Shown in pieces: positions 1 to 8,542 of a stretch of 64,000 nucleotides of DNA (its first letter is position 1; each line of letters starts with the position of its first letter). The DNA lies in contig NZ_JAGGPX010000016.1 of the NCBI RefSeq assembly GCF_018613575.1, positions 1 through 64,000 of the forward strand, read 5' to 3'. Position numbers and translations under genes: made by a program. Origin of the DNA: Planococcus sp. ISL-110. Its GTDB lineage: Bacteria; Bacillota; Bacilli; Bacillales_A; Planococcaceae. Below the pieces are notes generated by a model. The model had not been told where the DNA came from and ran no database searches. It saw nothing but the letters and a program-made list of their open reading frames with translations.

Positions 1-87
1 AGCCGTGCCCGCGGAAAGCGTCCGGCTGGAGCGAAACGCAAAAAAGCTGCCGAGGTTTCTCGACAGCCTGAGAGGATGACCCATTAA
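1..87 (+). CDS. C-terminal end of an unidentified gene (frame uncertain)
   Basis: The window opens inside a gene. Frame 1 gives a Lys/Arg/Ala-rich tail (SRARGKRPAGAKRKK...) ending at TAA 85-87. Frames 2 and 3 also end nearby, at 77-79 and 69-71, so the true frame cannot be fixed from this fragment. A basic tail would suit an RNA helicase or another nucleic-acid-binding protein, but that is a guess. A strong terminator overlaps all three possible stops, which supports a plus-strand gene ending here. Confidence 0.3.
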   Translation, partial: SRARGKRPAGAKRKKAAEVSRQPERMTH

Positions 88-108
88 TGGGTCATCCTCT
101 TTTTATTT
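71..108 (+). terminator. Rho-independent terminator
   Basis: A 14-bp perfect stem (AGAGGATGACCCAT and its complement) is followed by TTTTATTT. It closes the gene that enters from the left. Confidence 0.85.
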
Positions 109-158
109 GTCTGGGGAATGTGTTGTGAAGTAAGTGGGCAGAGGCTATCGTGAGCTAA

Positions 159-342
159 ATATATTGGACTAATCCTTTATAATAACTTCTATTTGGTTGC
201 AGATATTTTGCAAAGCAGTTCCGCTTTCGGGTCCACAGGGTGTGTGGTTGGTGCGACAGGAAGTCGTGGTGCCAACTGCCAAGGGCGAGCACCAAGCGAC
301 CGAAGCGACCTATGAAATGATAACCACTTAAGTTCAACATAT
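159..342. repeat. MITE-like element with imperfect terminal inverted repeats
   Basis: The ends ATATATTGGACT (159-170) and AGTTCAACATAT (331-342) are inverted, with 10 of 12 bases matching. The end sequence resembles the terminal repeat of the element at 36400-36502. The interior carries the phrase GCGACAGGAAGTCG, which recurs in the repeat block near 41.6 kb. No convincing coding sequence was seen between 109 and 400. Target-site duplications are not clear. Confidence 0.4.
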
Positions 343-400
343 ACAAGCTTAAAATCGGGCAGCTGACTTTTTTTCCATTAGGTGGTCCAATAGAAAAAGT

Positions 401-434
401 AAAAAGTGATGCGGAAACTTCCGCATCACTTTTT
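401..434 (-). terminator. Bidirectional terminator after the acyl-CoA dehydrogenase gene
   Basis: AAAAAGTGATGCGGAA and its exact complement surround a 2-base loop, with A and T runs on both sides. It lies just beyond the minus-strand stop at 460. Confidence 0.85.
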
Positions 435-459
435 GGACAATAGAAAAAATCGGATTCTC

Positions 460-2133
460 TTAGTCTTCAAACACTTCACTGAAATACTTTACTGTCTTCA
501 TCTCTCCTCCAGTACTGCGTGTGTTCCAGGTAGTTTCGAGAAACACCTCCGTCAAAAGCTGATAAATGCCGCCATATTTATGCGCCCATTCTAGAGCAAT
601 CAGACTTTCAAAAAGCCAGGCCATACGCTGCATCAATGCTTTCGCTTCAAATGTCTGCATATCATATCCATAGGAAGCGTAGGCATCCAATTCTTCATGA
701 AGTGCTTTCAGCTTGCCACTGACTGTTTCCCACTCAGGAGATGGCGGAAGTTTTTTCAGCCTGTCTGTGATATGAACAATAAAAATTTTATGAGCATCGA
801 ATTTATTGATAAGGCGGATCAATTCCAGTCCCAGAATATTCGCGGTGCCTTCCCAAACTGTCAATACCTGCGCGTCACGCAGCAGACGGGGAGTTACAAA
901 ATCTTCGATATAGCCGTTGCCACCATGCATTTCAATCGCTTCATGAGAAAAATGGATGGCTTGTTCGGCCGATTCCTTTTTAAGAATGGCAATCAGTAAA
1001 CGATTCAATACTGTTTCTTCCGGTGTTGCCGTTCCAGCAGTCACTCGATCATACAAGGCGATAAGGTCGAAAATCGCTGCCGTTTCCGTTTCATGCTTGG
1101 CGCGAAGCTTCATCAGGCTGTCCTTTACCATTGGAAACTCCATCAATTGGTGACCGAATGCGTTGCGCCGCTCAGCGTATTCCGTCGCCTCCGACAAGGC
1201 ACGTTTTGTAATGCCGATCGATGCTACCGCATTACAGATACGTGACAAATTCAAAGCTTCCATCATGTATTTCAAGCCTTTCGCAGGATCTCCTACAAGG
1301 TAGGCTTCTGCACCGTCAAACTCCACTTCCCCAGAAGGAACCGCGCGCACTCCTAACTTATCCTTTAAGCGGCGAATCTTGATGCCATTCAGTTCTCCTT
1401 CGACGCGCCATGGCACAGCGAATAATGTCAGTCCTTTTGACCCTTCAGATGCTCCTTTTAGCCGAGCCAATACCATCGCCACTCCTGCCATCCCTGCATT
1501 GGATGCAAAATATTTTTCTCCAGACAGTCGATAAACGCCCTCTTCCAAAACGGCTTCCACGGTATTTGCCCCCACATCAGAACCCCCTTGCCGTTCTGTC
1601 AGGAAAGTTGCCCCTTCGAATAGTTCCACATCCCCTGTTGCAGCGACATGCGGGAGGAACTTCCTTTTCAGCTCTTCATCCGCAAAATGTTCCAAAAGAT
1701 ACGCGGTCGCCATCGTCAAGGTCACCGGGCAGTAAAAGCCGGGTTCTGACTGCGACAATAGATAACCCTGCGCGAAGCTATAGAGATAATTTCCTTTGTG
1801 CCCAAGCTCTGGAATCTCTTTGTGGACAAAGCCGACAATGCCGGTCCGGTAAGTTTCTTCCACTGTCTTCTTGTAGCCCTCATTGACCCAGACATGCGAA
1901 ATATCTTCACCCAGCCGGTCATATTTCTCCAGCTTTGGCGCTCCTTCCCGGTCGGTATGGCGCGCGCGTTCGTCAATTACACCCGCAGCCAATTCACCGA
2001 ACTCCTTAAGCTCCTTGTTTGCATAATCCAGGAATCCATTCGGCAAGTTTTCTGCAAGAATCAATTTTAAGGTCTGATCGTCAGTGAAAAAATTGCGTTT
2101 ACCTTTGGGTGCTTCTCCTTTTAATACAACCAT
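460..2133 (-). CDS. Acyl-CoA dehydrogenase, AidB-like long form
   Basis: This FAD enzyme should oxidise an acyl-CoA to the 2-enoyl-CoA in fatty-acid or branched-chain catabolism. At about 557 aa it is longer than the usual 380-aa form and has the extra C-terminal helical domain of AidB-like members. Visible marks are the FAD-binding stretch with LTERQGGSDVGAN, the arginine-rich ALNLSRICNAVAS region and the C-terminal WEGTANI with the expected catalytic Glu. ATG 2133 was chosen because AAAGAGGTG lies 6 bases upstream; the GTG at 2142 falls inside that site. The gene starts one base after the stop of the ligase gene, so the two are cotranscribed with the MerR regulator. The exact substrate cannot be read from sequence. 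Confidence 0.92.
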   Translation of the reverse strand: MVVLKGEAPKGKRNFFTDDQTLKLILAENLPNGFLDYANKELKEFGELAAGVIDERARHTDREGAPKLEKYDRLGEDISHVWVNEGYKKTVEETYRTGIVGFVHKEIPELGHKGNYLYSFAQGYLLSQSEPGFYCPVTLTMATAYLLEHFADEELKRKFLPHVAATGDVELFEGATFLTERQGGSDVGANTVEAVLEEGVYRLSGEKYFASNAGMAGVAMVLARLKGASEGSKGLTLFAVPWRVEGELNGIKIRRLKDKLGVRAVPSGEVEFDGAEAYLVGDPAKGLKYMMEALNLSRICNAVASIGITKRALSEATEYAERRNAFGHQLMEFPMVKDSLMKLRAKHETETAAIFDLIALYDRVTAGTATPEETVLNRLLIAILKKESAEQAIHFSHEAIEMHGGNGYIEDFVTPRLLRDAQVLTVWEGTANILGLELIRLINKFDAHKIFIVHITDRLKKLPPSPEWETVSGKLKALHEELDAYASYGYDMQTFEAKALMQRMAWLFESLIALEWAHKYGGIYQLLTEVFLETTWNTRSTGGEMKTVKYFSEVFED

Positions 2134-2134
2134 C

Positions 2135-3634
2135 CTATACACCTCTTTCCCGCAGCGGCTGTTTCAGGATTTTGCCGGATGCGTTTCTCGGCAAAGCTTC
2201 CATTTGCTCAAACAGGCGTGGAATTTTAAAACTGGCAAGCCCATCCCCAATAAAAGATTTTATTTCTTCGGCATCCAATTCACGTGCCCCCGCGAAATAA
2301 GCTTTCACTGTTTCCCCCCACTCAACATGCGGCACTCCAATAACAGCAACTTCGTTAATATCAGGATGGCTCAGCAACATCTCTTCGATTTCCTTCGGAT
2401 AAATATTGACGCCGCCTGATATGATCAAATCCTTTTTGCGGTCAACCACCCAGATAAATCCATCATCATCGAACTTTGCCAAATCACCAGTTTTCAGCCA
2501 ATCGCCGAGGAAGGTCGCTTTTGTCGCTTCGTCATTTTTGTAATAGCCCAGCATATTGCCTTCTCCGCGCAATAAAATTTCTCCTATTTCATCTACTCCA
2601 ACGTCTTTCCCCGCTTCATCGATAATGCGCAGTTCTGTATGAAGGGCTGCCCGTTTGCCGATGCTCCCCGCTTTTTCAGCGTGCTCCGCCCCGGTCATTA
2701 AAGTTCCGCTCGGCCCTGCTTCCGTCAATCCATAGACACAGACAAGGTTATCTGTTCGGAACGCCTGTTGGACGAATCTCACTTCAGCTGCTGATAACGG
2801 TGCGCTGCCATATATCCACCATTTCATCGAAGACAAGTCACGTTCGCCAACTTGCGGATGTTTAGCAGTCATGAGATAAGCAACCGGTGCACCAAAGAAA
2901 TGCGTTGTCTGCTCTTTTTCCACCGTATCCAAAAACAGATCTGGTGTGAACGTTGGTACGAGTATATGTTTAGCGCCGACAATCATCCCCGCCACCAAAA
3001 ATAAATGCAAAGGAGCCGAATGGCTCAATGGCATCATATGTAGGAGGCGGCTTTCCGGTTTCATTTCCATCTCAACACAAATCATCTGTGCGACCGACAA
3101 AATATTGCGATGGCTGAACAAGACACCTTTAGGCTTTCCTGTGGTACCTGATGTATAGAGGATTGTAGACGGATCATCTTCTTTAGCGTCTGAAAACAGC
3201 TTTTCTGCAGCTGAATAATTCATAAAACCGTTTAATGATTCCCACCTATCTGCCGCTAGCCCCGTTTTAATCAGTAACAGATCCGAATGCAGGTCTTTCA
3301 CCGCTTCAAACAACAGCTCATGTACAATCAACGCTTTCGCGTCTGAATGATCAAGGATATACTCTACTTCTTTTCGCGTTAATTTAGCATTGATCGGAAC
3401 GATGACTGCTTTCAAACGTTGAACAGCAAAATAAGAAACGATGAATTCTGGAACGTTCGGCATGAACAGTACCACTTTGTCACCTCTACCGATTCCTTGT
3501 TCTTTCAAGCCATGGGCTACCGCATTAGCCAACTGGTCCAATTGCTTGAATGTCATCCGCTCCCCCATACCTACTACGGCTTCAGCTTCTGGAAACTTGC
3601 GTGCATTTCTCTCTAATAATCCCGACACATTCAT
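2135..3634 (-). CDS. Acyl-CoA synthetase (class I adenylate-forming ligase)
   Basis: The 499-aa enzyme activates a carboxylic acid to its acyl-AMP and then to the CoA thioester. The P-loop YTSGTTGKPKG, the A5-type motif YGLTEAGPSGT, the TGDL...DRKKD hinge region and the C-terminal catalytic lysine in NASGKILKQP are all present, so the enzyme looks intact. It begins at ATG 3634, overlapping the regulator's stop by 4 bases, and is followed directly by the acyl-CoA dehydrogenase. Activation plus first beta-oxidation step in one operon fits degradation of a fatty or branched-chain acid. Chain length is unknown. Confidence 0.92.
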   Translation of the reverse strand: MNVSGLLERNARKFPEAEAVVGMGERMTFKQLDQLANAVAHGLKEQGIGRGDKVVLFMPNVPEFIVSYFAVQRLKAVIVPINAKLTRKEVEYILDHSDAKALIVHELLFEAVKDLHSDLLLIKTGLAADRWESLNGFMNYSAAEKLFSDAKEDDPSTILYTSGTTGKPKGVLFSHRNILSVAQMICVEMEMKPESRLLHMMPLSHSAPLHLFLVAGMIVGAKHILVPTFTPDLFLDTVEKEQTTHFFGAPVAYLMTAKHPQVGERDLSSMKWWIYGSAPLSAAEVRFVQQAFRTDNLVCVYGLTEAGPSGTLMTGAEHAEKAGSIGKRAALHTELRIIDEAGKDVGVDEIGEILLRGEGNMLGYYKNDEATKATFLGDWLKTGDLAKFDDDGFIWVVDRKKDLIISGGVNIYPKEIEEMLLSHPDINEVAVIGVPHVEWGETVKAYFAGARELDAEEIKSFIGDGLASFKIPRLFEQMEALPRNASGKILKQPLRERGV

Positions 3635-4014
3635 TTCTTCATCCCCTTTATATTTTCTAACTTTTCTGTGAATTTTTCGAGCAATGAGCCCATTTCCCGT
3701 TTCATGGTCTCTAGCTCGTGAATTTTTCTGCTGATGGTATCCAGCTGTTTATGCCCATATTCAATCGTCCGTTCCAATTGCTTCTCCCCTGAACGGTCGA
3801 TATCAAACAGCAATATCATTTCTTTGATTTCATCGAGTGTAAAACCATATTGCTTGCCCCGATTGATAAGTTTCAGTTTGGCAGACTCAGCACTTGAGTA
3901 AAGGCGCTGCCTGTTTTCTGTCCGTTCTGGCTGCAACATGCCCAGTTCCTCGTAATAGCGGATTGTGCGCGTTGTCATACCAAACTCTTTCGCCACTTCC
4001 CTGATTGTCTTCAT
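3631..4014 (-). CDS. MerR-family regulator (LiuR-like)
   Basis: This 127-aa protein has an N-terminal winged helix (TIREVAKEFGMTTRTIRYYEELG) and a long C-terminal dimerising coiled coil, without a cysteine-rich metal site. It is the first gene of an operon with an acyl-CoA ligase and an acyl-CoA dehydrogenase. That is the arrangement of LiuR-type regulators of branched-chain amino-acid and fatty-acid breakdown. The operator in its own promoter is a palindrome around ACGTTAACGT, close to the known LiuR motif. It probably autoregulates the operon in response to an acyl-CoA or related ligand (inference). Confidence 0.88.
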   Translation of the reverse strand: MKTIREVAKEFGMTTRTIRYYEELGMLQPERTENRQRLYSSAESAKLKLINRGKQYGFTLDEIKEMILLFDIDRSGEKQLERTIEYGHKQLDTISRKIHELETMKREMGSLLEKFTEKLENIKGMKK

Positions 4015-4046
4015 CCCCCACCTCCTAGGTTCTTCCTATATGCTTT

Positions 4047-4077
4047 AGTTTAGCATTGACGTTAACGTAAAGAGCAA
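4047..4077 (-). promoter_or_regulatory. MerR-type promoter with operator in a 19-bp spacer
   Basis: On the minus strand, TTGCTC (4077-4072) and TAAACT (4052-4047) are separated by exactly 19 bases. The spacer begins with the palindrome TTTACGTTAACGTCAA (4071-4056). The overlong spacer with a dyad inside it is the hallmark of promoters that MerR proteins activate by DNA distortion. Confidence 0.75.
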
Positions 4078-4205
4078 GCCTTTTCAGGAGTAATATTCAG
4101 AAAACTGTCGCCCCTTCACAGAACCTGAAGAAAAGCTCACCGGATGGCTGTTGCTCACGCAGGCTATATTCGAGTGATATAGAAGCCCACAAATATCCGT
4201 CCATC

Positions 4206-4235
4206 AAAAAACCGCCCGAATGAACACCCGGGCGG
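4206..4235 (-). terminator. Terminator of the 97-aa gene
   Basis: Reading the minus strand, CCGCCCG and CGGGCGG form a stem followed by TTTTTT. It sits 6 bases after the stop of the gene ending at 4242. Nothing else was seen between 4081 and 4205. Confidence 0.75.
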
Positions 4236-4241
4236 CTGACT

Positions 4242-4535
4242 TTATTCCTGATAGGATGATTTGAAACGGTAACGGGAATCTTCCTCGAGTTTATTGAAAA
4301 CTTCGATGTAGCGGGTGCCGCCCTGTTCTGTTTCAGTAGGTGCTTCATCGCCATCAAGGATGTCGGCGAGTGGACGGGCTTCAGGTTCAATGATCACCGA
4401 ATCGAAATCGTCCATCAAGCCCTGCAGCTCACTGTAAGTTTCAATATCATGATCTTTTTTCACTTCTTCAAACAGCCGGTCCGACTCTTCTAGTGTCAGT
4501 TCGACGTAGCCAACTGTGATGCGCTGCTTTTCCAT
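4242..4535 (-). CDS. Small acidic hypothetical protein
   Basis: The 97-aa product is hydrophilic and acidic, with no signal peptide or membrane segment. It was not recognised as a known family. ATG 4535 is chosen because a strong AGGAGG lies 7 bases upstream; the longer reading frame to 4598 has no such site. It has its own terminator and is divergent from the HAD phosphatase gene, so it looks monocistronic. It could be a cytoplasmic housekeeping protein of Bacillales; no function is proposed. Confidence 0.7.
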   Translation of the reverse strand: MEKQRITVGYVELTLEESDRLFEEVKKDHDIETYSELQGLMDDFDSVIIEPEARPLADILDGDEAPTETEQGGTRYIEVFNKLEEDSRYRFKSSYQE

Positions 4536-4688
4536 TGTAAAACCTCCTGTGTTTTCATGAGTCATTTTAGTTTCTATACCCTTCAGGAGAAATCCCATAA
4601 ACCTGCAGCTGCCATTCGCTGGAAGAGGGCTCTGATTTCCGTTATGATAGATGCAACAGAAAAAATTGAGAAACCGGAGTTGATCGCT

Positions 4689-5348
4689 TTGCGCGTAGCC
4701 ATATTTGATTTTGATGGAACCCTATATTCGAAGGAAACTTTTCAACTGATGATGGATCATTTAAAAAATCATCCCGAACACAGCCGACGGTATCGCCAAT
4801 TTTACCGGGCTATCATACCGCTCTATGTCGGCCATAAGCTGAAAATCTACCCGGAACGGAAAATGCGCGAACGTTCTGTGCAGGCATACTTATCTGCGTT
4901 GGAAACCTTTACCCAGATTGAGCTTGAGCGATATTTCGGTGAAATTGCCGACCGGATGCACGACGATATGAATCCCAATGTCGTTGAACGGCTTAAAAAT
5001 CATGTTGCCAACAATGATTATGTCATGCTCGTATCCGGAGCTTTCACTCCGCTTCTTCACGCAGTCACTAAGCAATTTCCGTTCAAGACCATTATTGGAA
5101 CGGAAATTCTTTATAAAAACAATATTTTGGATCACCGGACAAGCATTTCACATATTCAGGGACCGTTGAAAATAATAAAAATCAAAGAAGCACTCGAAGG
5201 CCAGGATATTGACTGGGCCAATAGCTATGCTTATGGCGACAGCCACTCGGACTTGCCCGTGCTTGAACTGGTCGGCCATCCGGTAGCCGTTCAGCCTGAC
5301 CCCCGACTGCGTAACGTCGCCACAAAGCGCAACTGGGAAATTATTTAG
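4689..5348 (+). CDS. HAD-IB family phosphatase
   Basis: This is a haloacid-dehalogenase hydrolase of the phosphoserine-phosphatase-like IB group, about 219 aa. Motif I is DFDGTLYSKE (nucleophile Asp7 and Asp9), motif II is the Ser in VSGAF, and motif IV is YGDSHSDLPVL, so the active site is complete. TTG 4689 gives the normal family N terminus (MRVAIFDFDGTL) and has CCGGAG about 8 bases upstream. The ATG at 4647 lies in a possible -10 box (TATGAT) and is less likely. The substrate is unknown; members act on small phosphate esters. Confidence 0.85.
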   Translation: MRVAIFDFDGTLYSKETFQLMMDHLKNHPEHSRRYRQFYRAIIPLYVGHKLKIYPERKMRERSVQAYLSALETFTQIELERYFGEIADRMHDDMNPNVVERLKNHVANNDYVMLVSGAFTPLLHAVTKQFPFKTIIGTEILYKNNILDHRTSISHIQGPLKIIKIKEALEGQDIDWANSYAYGDSHSDLPVLELVGHPVAVQPDPRLRNVATKRNWEII

Positions 5349-5386
5349 AGGGTAAGTTAACAGTTTGGGTTTAAATTCCTATGCAT

Positions 5387-5420
5387 AAAAAAGCGAATCG
5401 CAGCTGCGATTCGCTTTTTT
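5387..5420. terminator. Bidirectional terminator
   Basis: A perfect palindrome AAAAAAGCGAATCGCAG and its complement lies between the convergent HAD phosphatase and pcp genes and serves both. Confidence 0.9.
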
Positions 5421-6029
5421 TCATGTTTCGTCCAATGCCTCAATGCAAACCCGAACACCCTTTAGCAGATCCTCATGGGACCAGCTTGGAATCCGCCCAT
5501 GCTGAATCGCCAATTCGTGCGAAGCTGGTATGTGGATAAATCCTGTGAGCATGTCTGGCTTGTTTGTTTTAGCGTAATGCAATCCTTCGTACATAAGGTT
5601 ATTGCATAGATATGCACCCGCTGTATTCGAAACAGTTGCAGGCAATCCGTTTGCAAGCAGGCTGTCGACCATTTTTCGGATAGGAAGTGTGGACAAATAT
5701 GCCGGCTCCCCTTCTTTCCGAATCGGTTCATCGATGGGTTTATTGCCCTCATTATCTGCAGCGCCGTCTTTGATATTGATGGCAATCCGTTCCGGCGTAA
5801 TTTTATAGCGCCCTGCTGCAAGTCCAAGGGAAATGATCACATCCGGGTCTTCTTCCTTGATAAAGTCGAGCAATGCTGCTCCTGAGCTATTAAAGTCCAC
5901 CTGCATAATTTCCCCGACAATCTGGTAGTTGCCGATCATTGTGCCATCCAGCTCCTCCACAATTTTCATCGTCGGATTGACCGTATAATCCAAAAACGGC
6001 TTGAACCCGGTCAATAAGAGTTTTTTCAA
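5421..6029 (-). CDS. pcp: Pyrrolidone-carboxylate peptidase (pyroglutamyl peptidase I)
   Basis: This 202-aa cytoplasmic cysteine peptidase removes N-terminal pyroglutamate from peptides. The catalytic triad is visible: Glu80 in TPERIAINIKDG, Cys142 in SNTAGAYLCNN and His166 in GFIHIPA. The start MKKLLLTGFKPF matches the family N terminus. It stands alone between a shared terminator and the divergent amino-acid transporter. It differs from its neighbours in no obvious way. Confidence 0.93.
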   Translation of the reverse strand: MKKLLLTGFKPFLDYTVNPTMKIVEELDGTMIGNYQIVGEIMQVDFNSSGAALLDFIKEEDPDVIISLGLAAGRYKITPERIAINIKDGAADNEGNKPIDEPIRKEGEPAYLSTLPIRKMVDSLLANGLPATVSNTAGAYLCNNLMYEGLHYAKTNKPDMLTGFIHIPASHELAIQHGRIPSWSHEDLLKGVRVCIEALDET

Positions 6030-6129
6030 TACTATCCCCTCCTAGTCTGCTATTATACGCAATCTACTCCTTCTTTCCCACAGCTAAAAAATCTGAATAC
6101 ATCGACTTTTTATTCATTCTGAAAAAAAC

Positions 6130-6172
6130 TTTCCAAAACCCTTTCTCTGTGTTAAAATTCATTTTAATGAAT
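6130..6172 (+). promoter_or_regulatory. Probable promoter with overlapping palindromic operator
   Basis: TTTCCA (6130-6135) and TAAAAT (6153-6158) are 17 bases apart. A perfect 7-bp inverted repeat, ATTCATT-TT-AATGAAT, covers 6157-6172 and overlaps the -10 box. It looks like a repressor site for the amino-acid transporter. The half-sites share ATTCA/TGAAT with ArgR boxes but are in the opposite order, so the cognate protein is unknown. Confidence 0.5.
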
Positions 6173-6201
6173 AAACATACACTTAATAGGGGGAAATACA
6201 C

Positions 6202-6987
6202 ATGATCAAGAAAAAACCATTTATCGCTTTATTCGCATCATCTGCTCTACTGCTCGGGGCTTGTGGAAGTGACAGCTCGAATGAAAGTGACTCAGGAGCT
6301 TCAGAAGAAAAAGAAGTGTTGAAAATGGGCACATCCGCTGAATTCCCTCCATTTGAATCACGTAATACGGAAGGCGAGATTGTTGGCTTCGACATCGACC
6401 TGGCCAATCATATTGCTGATGAGCTTGGCTATGAACTTGAAATCACTGACATGAAATTCGATGGCCTGATTGGTGCTTTGCAGAATGACCGTGTCGATAT
6501 GGTCATTGCCGGTATGTCCGCAACCGACTCTCGTAGAGAAAATGTTGATTTCTCCACAGAATACAACCATTCAGGCGAAATGTTCCTGACAGCTAAAGGT
6601 TCAGAGCTTACTACACTCGAATCACTGGAAGGCAAATCCGTCGGCGTTCAGCTTGGGACCATCCAGGAGGAAGGCGCGAAAAGCATTATTGCAGATGAAG
6701 GTATCAATTTTGAATTGAAAGCGCTGGACGACTCTGGCGCATTGATTCAGGAAATCCTTTCTGGCCGCATCGATGCTGCATACATGGACAAGCAAGTTGC
6801 TATCGGTTATATCGAGGCACAGGATCTTGGATCGTTCGATGATCCTACAACAGCTTCACCTGGCATGGCTGTCGCTTTCCCGAAAGGCAGTGACCTAGTC
6901 GAAGACGTTAATGGCGTACTTGCCGAAATGGAAGAAAACGGCGAGCTGGATGCGCTGAAGGAAGAATGGCTGACCGACGAAGAGTAA
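6202..6987 (+). CDS. Amino-acid ABC transporter substrate-binding lipoprotein
   Basis: The 261-aa protein captures a polar amino acid outside the membrane. It starts with a lipoprotein signal ending in LLLGAC (lipid-modified Cys21), then a family 3 solute-binding domain beginning KMGTSAEFPPFE...GFDIDLA. It is the first gene of a three-gene operon with a permease (7016) and an ATPase (7668). The start has GGGGG 9 bases upstream. The sequence resembles arginine/lysine/glutamine-type binders, but the ligand cannot be set from sequence. Confidence 0.93.
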   Translation: MIKKKPFIALFASSALLLGACGSDSSNESDSGASEEKEVLKMGTSAEFPPFESRNTEGEIVGFDIDLANHIADELGYELEITDMKFDGLIGALQNDRVDMVIAGMSATDSRRENVDFSTEYNHSGEMFLTAKGSELTTLESLEGKSVGVQLGTIQEEGAKSIIADEGINFELKALDDSGALIQEILSGRIDAAYMDKQVAIGYIEAQDLGSFDDPTTASPGMAVAFPKGSDLVEDVNGVLAEMEENGELDALKEEWLTDEE

Positions 6988-7015
6988 ACTTACTTTTAGA
7001 AAAGAGTTGTAACTT

Positions 7016-7675
7016 ATGAACCTGGATTTCTCACAAATAGTTCCCTATATCCCTTTCATGTTGGAAGGGATATGGGCCACCTTAAAATTCGTGTTTTTCG
7101 CCATCATTCTCGGATCGATTCTTGGCACATTGCTGGCCCTTTTCAAAATTGGCAGCATCAAGCCATTAAGATGGTTCGCCGATGCTTATACGTCCATCTT
7201 CCGTGGAACACCGCTGATCTTGCAATTGATGATCATCTACTACTCCACTCCCCAGCTGACCGGATATGACATATCAGCATTTCTGTCCGCCATCCTGGCT
7301 TTTGGACTGAATTCATCCGCCTACATATCAGAAATCATCCGTGCCGGCATCCAAGCGGTCGACAAAGGACAGACGGAAGCGGCGCAAGCTCTTGGCGTTC
7401 CTTACCGTTCCATGATGAAAGACATCATTTTGCCTCAGGCTCTGAAAAATATCCTGCCGGCTTTGATGAATGAATTCATCACCTTAACAAAAGAATCTGC
7501 CATCGTCTCGACCATCGGCTATCTCGATCTTATGAGACGTGCGCAAGTCGTTGGCTCGGACTTGTTCCGCAACTTCGAACCCCTGTTATTTGTCGGCCTC
7601 ATTTATTGGTGCATGGTAATGGGCTTGACGATGATCGGCAGAGTTTTCGAACGGAGGCTGAAACAAAGTGATTAA
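7016..7675 (+). CDS. Amino-acid ABC transporter permease (HisMQ type)
   Basis: This 219-aa membrane protein has about five transmembrane helices and the permease signature that contacts the ATPase ([18 protein letters not shown]). The [14 protein letters not shown] segment near residue 60 is typical of the HisM/GlnP group. It starts 28 bases after the binding-protein stop and overlaps the ATPase start by 8 bases. It should work as a homodimer. Confidence 0.93.
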   Translation: MNLDFSQIVPYIPFMLEGIWATLKFVFFAIILGSILGTLLALFKIGSIKPLRWFADAYTSIFRGTPLILQLMIIYYSTPQLTGYDISAFLSAILAFGLNSSAYISEIIRAGIQAVDKGQTEAAQALGVPYRSMMKDIILPQALKNILPALMNEFITLTKESAIVSTIGYLDLMRRAQVVGSDLFRNFEPLLFVGLIYWCMVMGLTMIGRVFERRLKQSD

Positions 7676-8390
7676 AGTCCAGAATCTGTATAAAAAATTC
7701 GGCACCAATGAAGTTCTCAGTGACATCTCCACTGCCGTGACGAAAGGTGAAGTGGTATCGATTATTGGCCCTTCCGGTTCAGGCAAGTCGACTTTTCTGC
7801 GTTGCTTGAATCTGCTGGAAATCCCGACTTCCGGCACAATCGAAATTAATGGCAAGAACTTGACGGCTTCAAAAAACAATATCCATAAAATTCGCCAGCA
7901 AATTGGCATGGTGTTTCAGCATTTTCATTTATTTCCTCATTTGACGGTACTTGAAAATCTGACCTATGCACCGATGAAAGCAAAAGGCGTCAAAAAAGCA
8001 GAAGCGGAAATGAAAGCACGCCTCCTGCTGGAACGCGTCGGCTTATCCGAAAAAGAAAAAGCTTATCCAAACAGCCTGTCAGGCGGACAGAAACAGCGTG
8101 TTGCGATTGCACGCGCCTTGGCGATGGAGCCGGAACTGATGCTGTTTGATGAACCGACATCGGCACTCGATCCGGAAATGGTCAAAGAAGTATTGGACGT
8201 CATGAAAGACTTAGCGAAATCGGGTATGACAATGGTCGTCGTGACGCACGAAATGGGCTTTGCCCGTGAAGTCGCAGACCGCGTCCTCTTTCTGGACCAC
8301 GGTGTCCTGGTGGAAGAAGGCCAGCCCATCGAGTTTTTCAGCAATCCAAAAACCGAACGCGCCAAAGATTTTCTGGATAAGGTACTGTAA
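7668..8390 (+). CDS. Amino-acid ABC transporter ATP-binding protein
   Basis: The 240-aa ATPase powers the importer encoded upstream. It has Walker [10 protein letters not shown], the Q-loop, signature LSGGQKQR, Walker B LMLFDEP and the switch His in VVVTHE. The start is GTG 7668, inside the end of the permease gene, which indicates translational coupling. A terminator follows immediately. Confidence 0.94.
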   Translation: MIKVQNLYKKFGTNEVLSDISTAVTKGEVVSIIGPSGSGKSTFLRCLNLLEIPTSGTIEINGKNLTASKNNIHKIRQQIGMVFQHFHLFPHLTVLENLTYAPMKAKGVKKAEAEMKARLLLERVGLSEKEKAYPNSLSGGQKQRVAIARALAMEPELMLFDEPTSALDPEMVKEVLDVMKDLAKSGMTMVVVTHEMGFAREVADRVLFLDHGVLVEEGQPIEFFSNPKTERAKDFLDKVL

Positions 8391-8392
8391 CA

Positions 8393-8418
8393 GGTGTCCC
8401 ATGGGACGCCTTTTTTTT
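8393..8418 (+). terminator. Terminator of the amino-acid transporter operon
   Basis: GGTGTCCC-AT-GGGACGCC forms a stem (one G-T pair) followed by eight T residues, 3 bases after the ATPase stop. Confidence 0.8.
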
Positions 8419-8542
8419 ATGAAACTCCACTTTTTTGTTCTTTGCATTTGTTCATTTGATGCTCAAATATGGACAGCCTTCTCGCCTTCTCCACATGTTA
8501 CAATGAAAATTGATAACCATGCAGAAAACAGAGGTGGAAAAT

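Noticed and set aside
155-346. A 63-aa minus-strand frame in the first intergenic region
   Set aside because: It coincides with the MITE-like element, has no ribosome site and no family resemblance.
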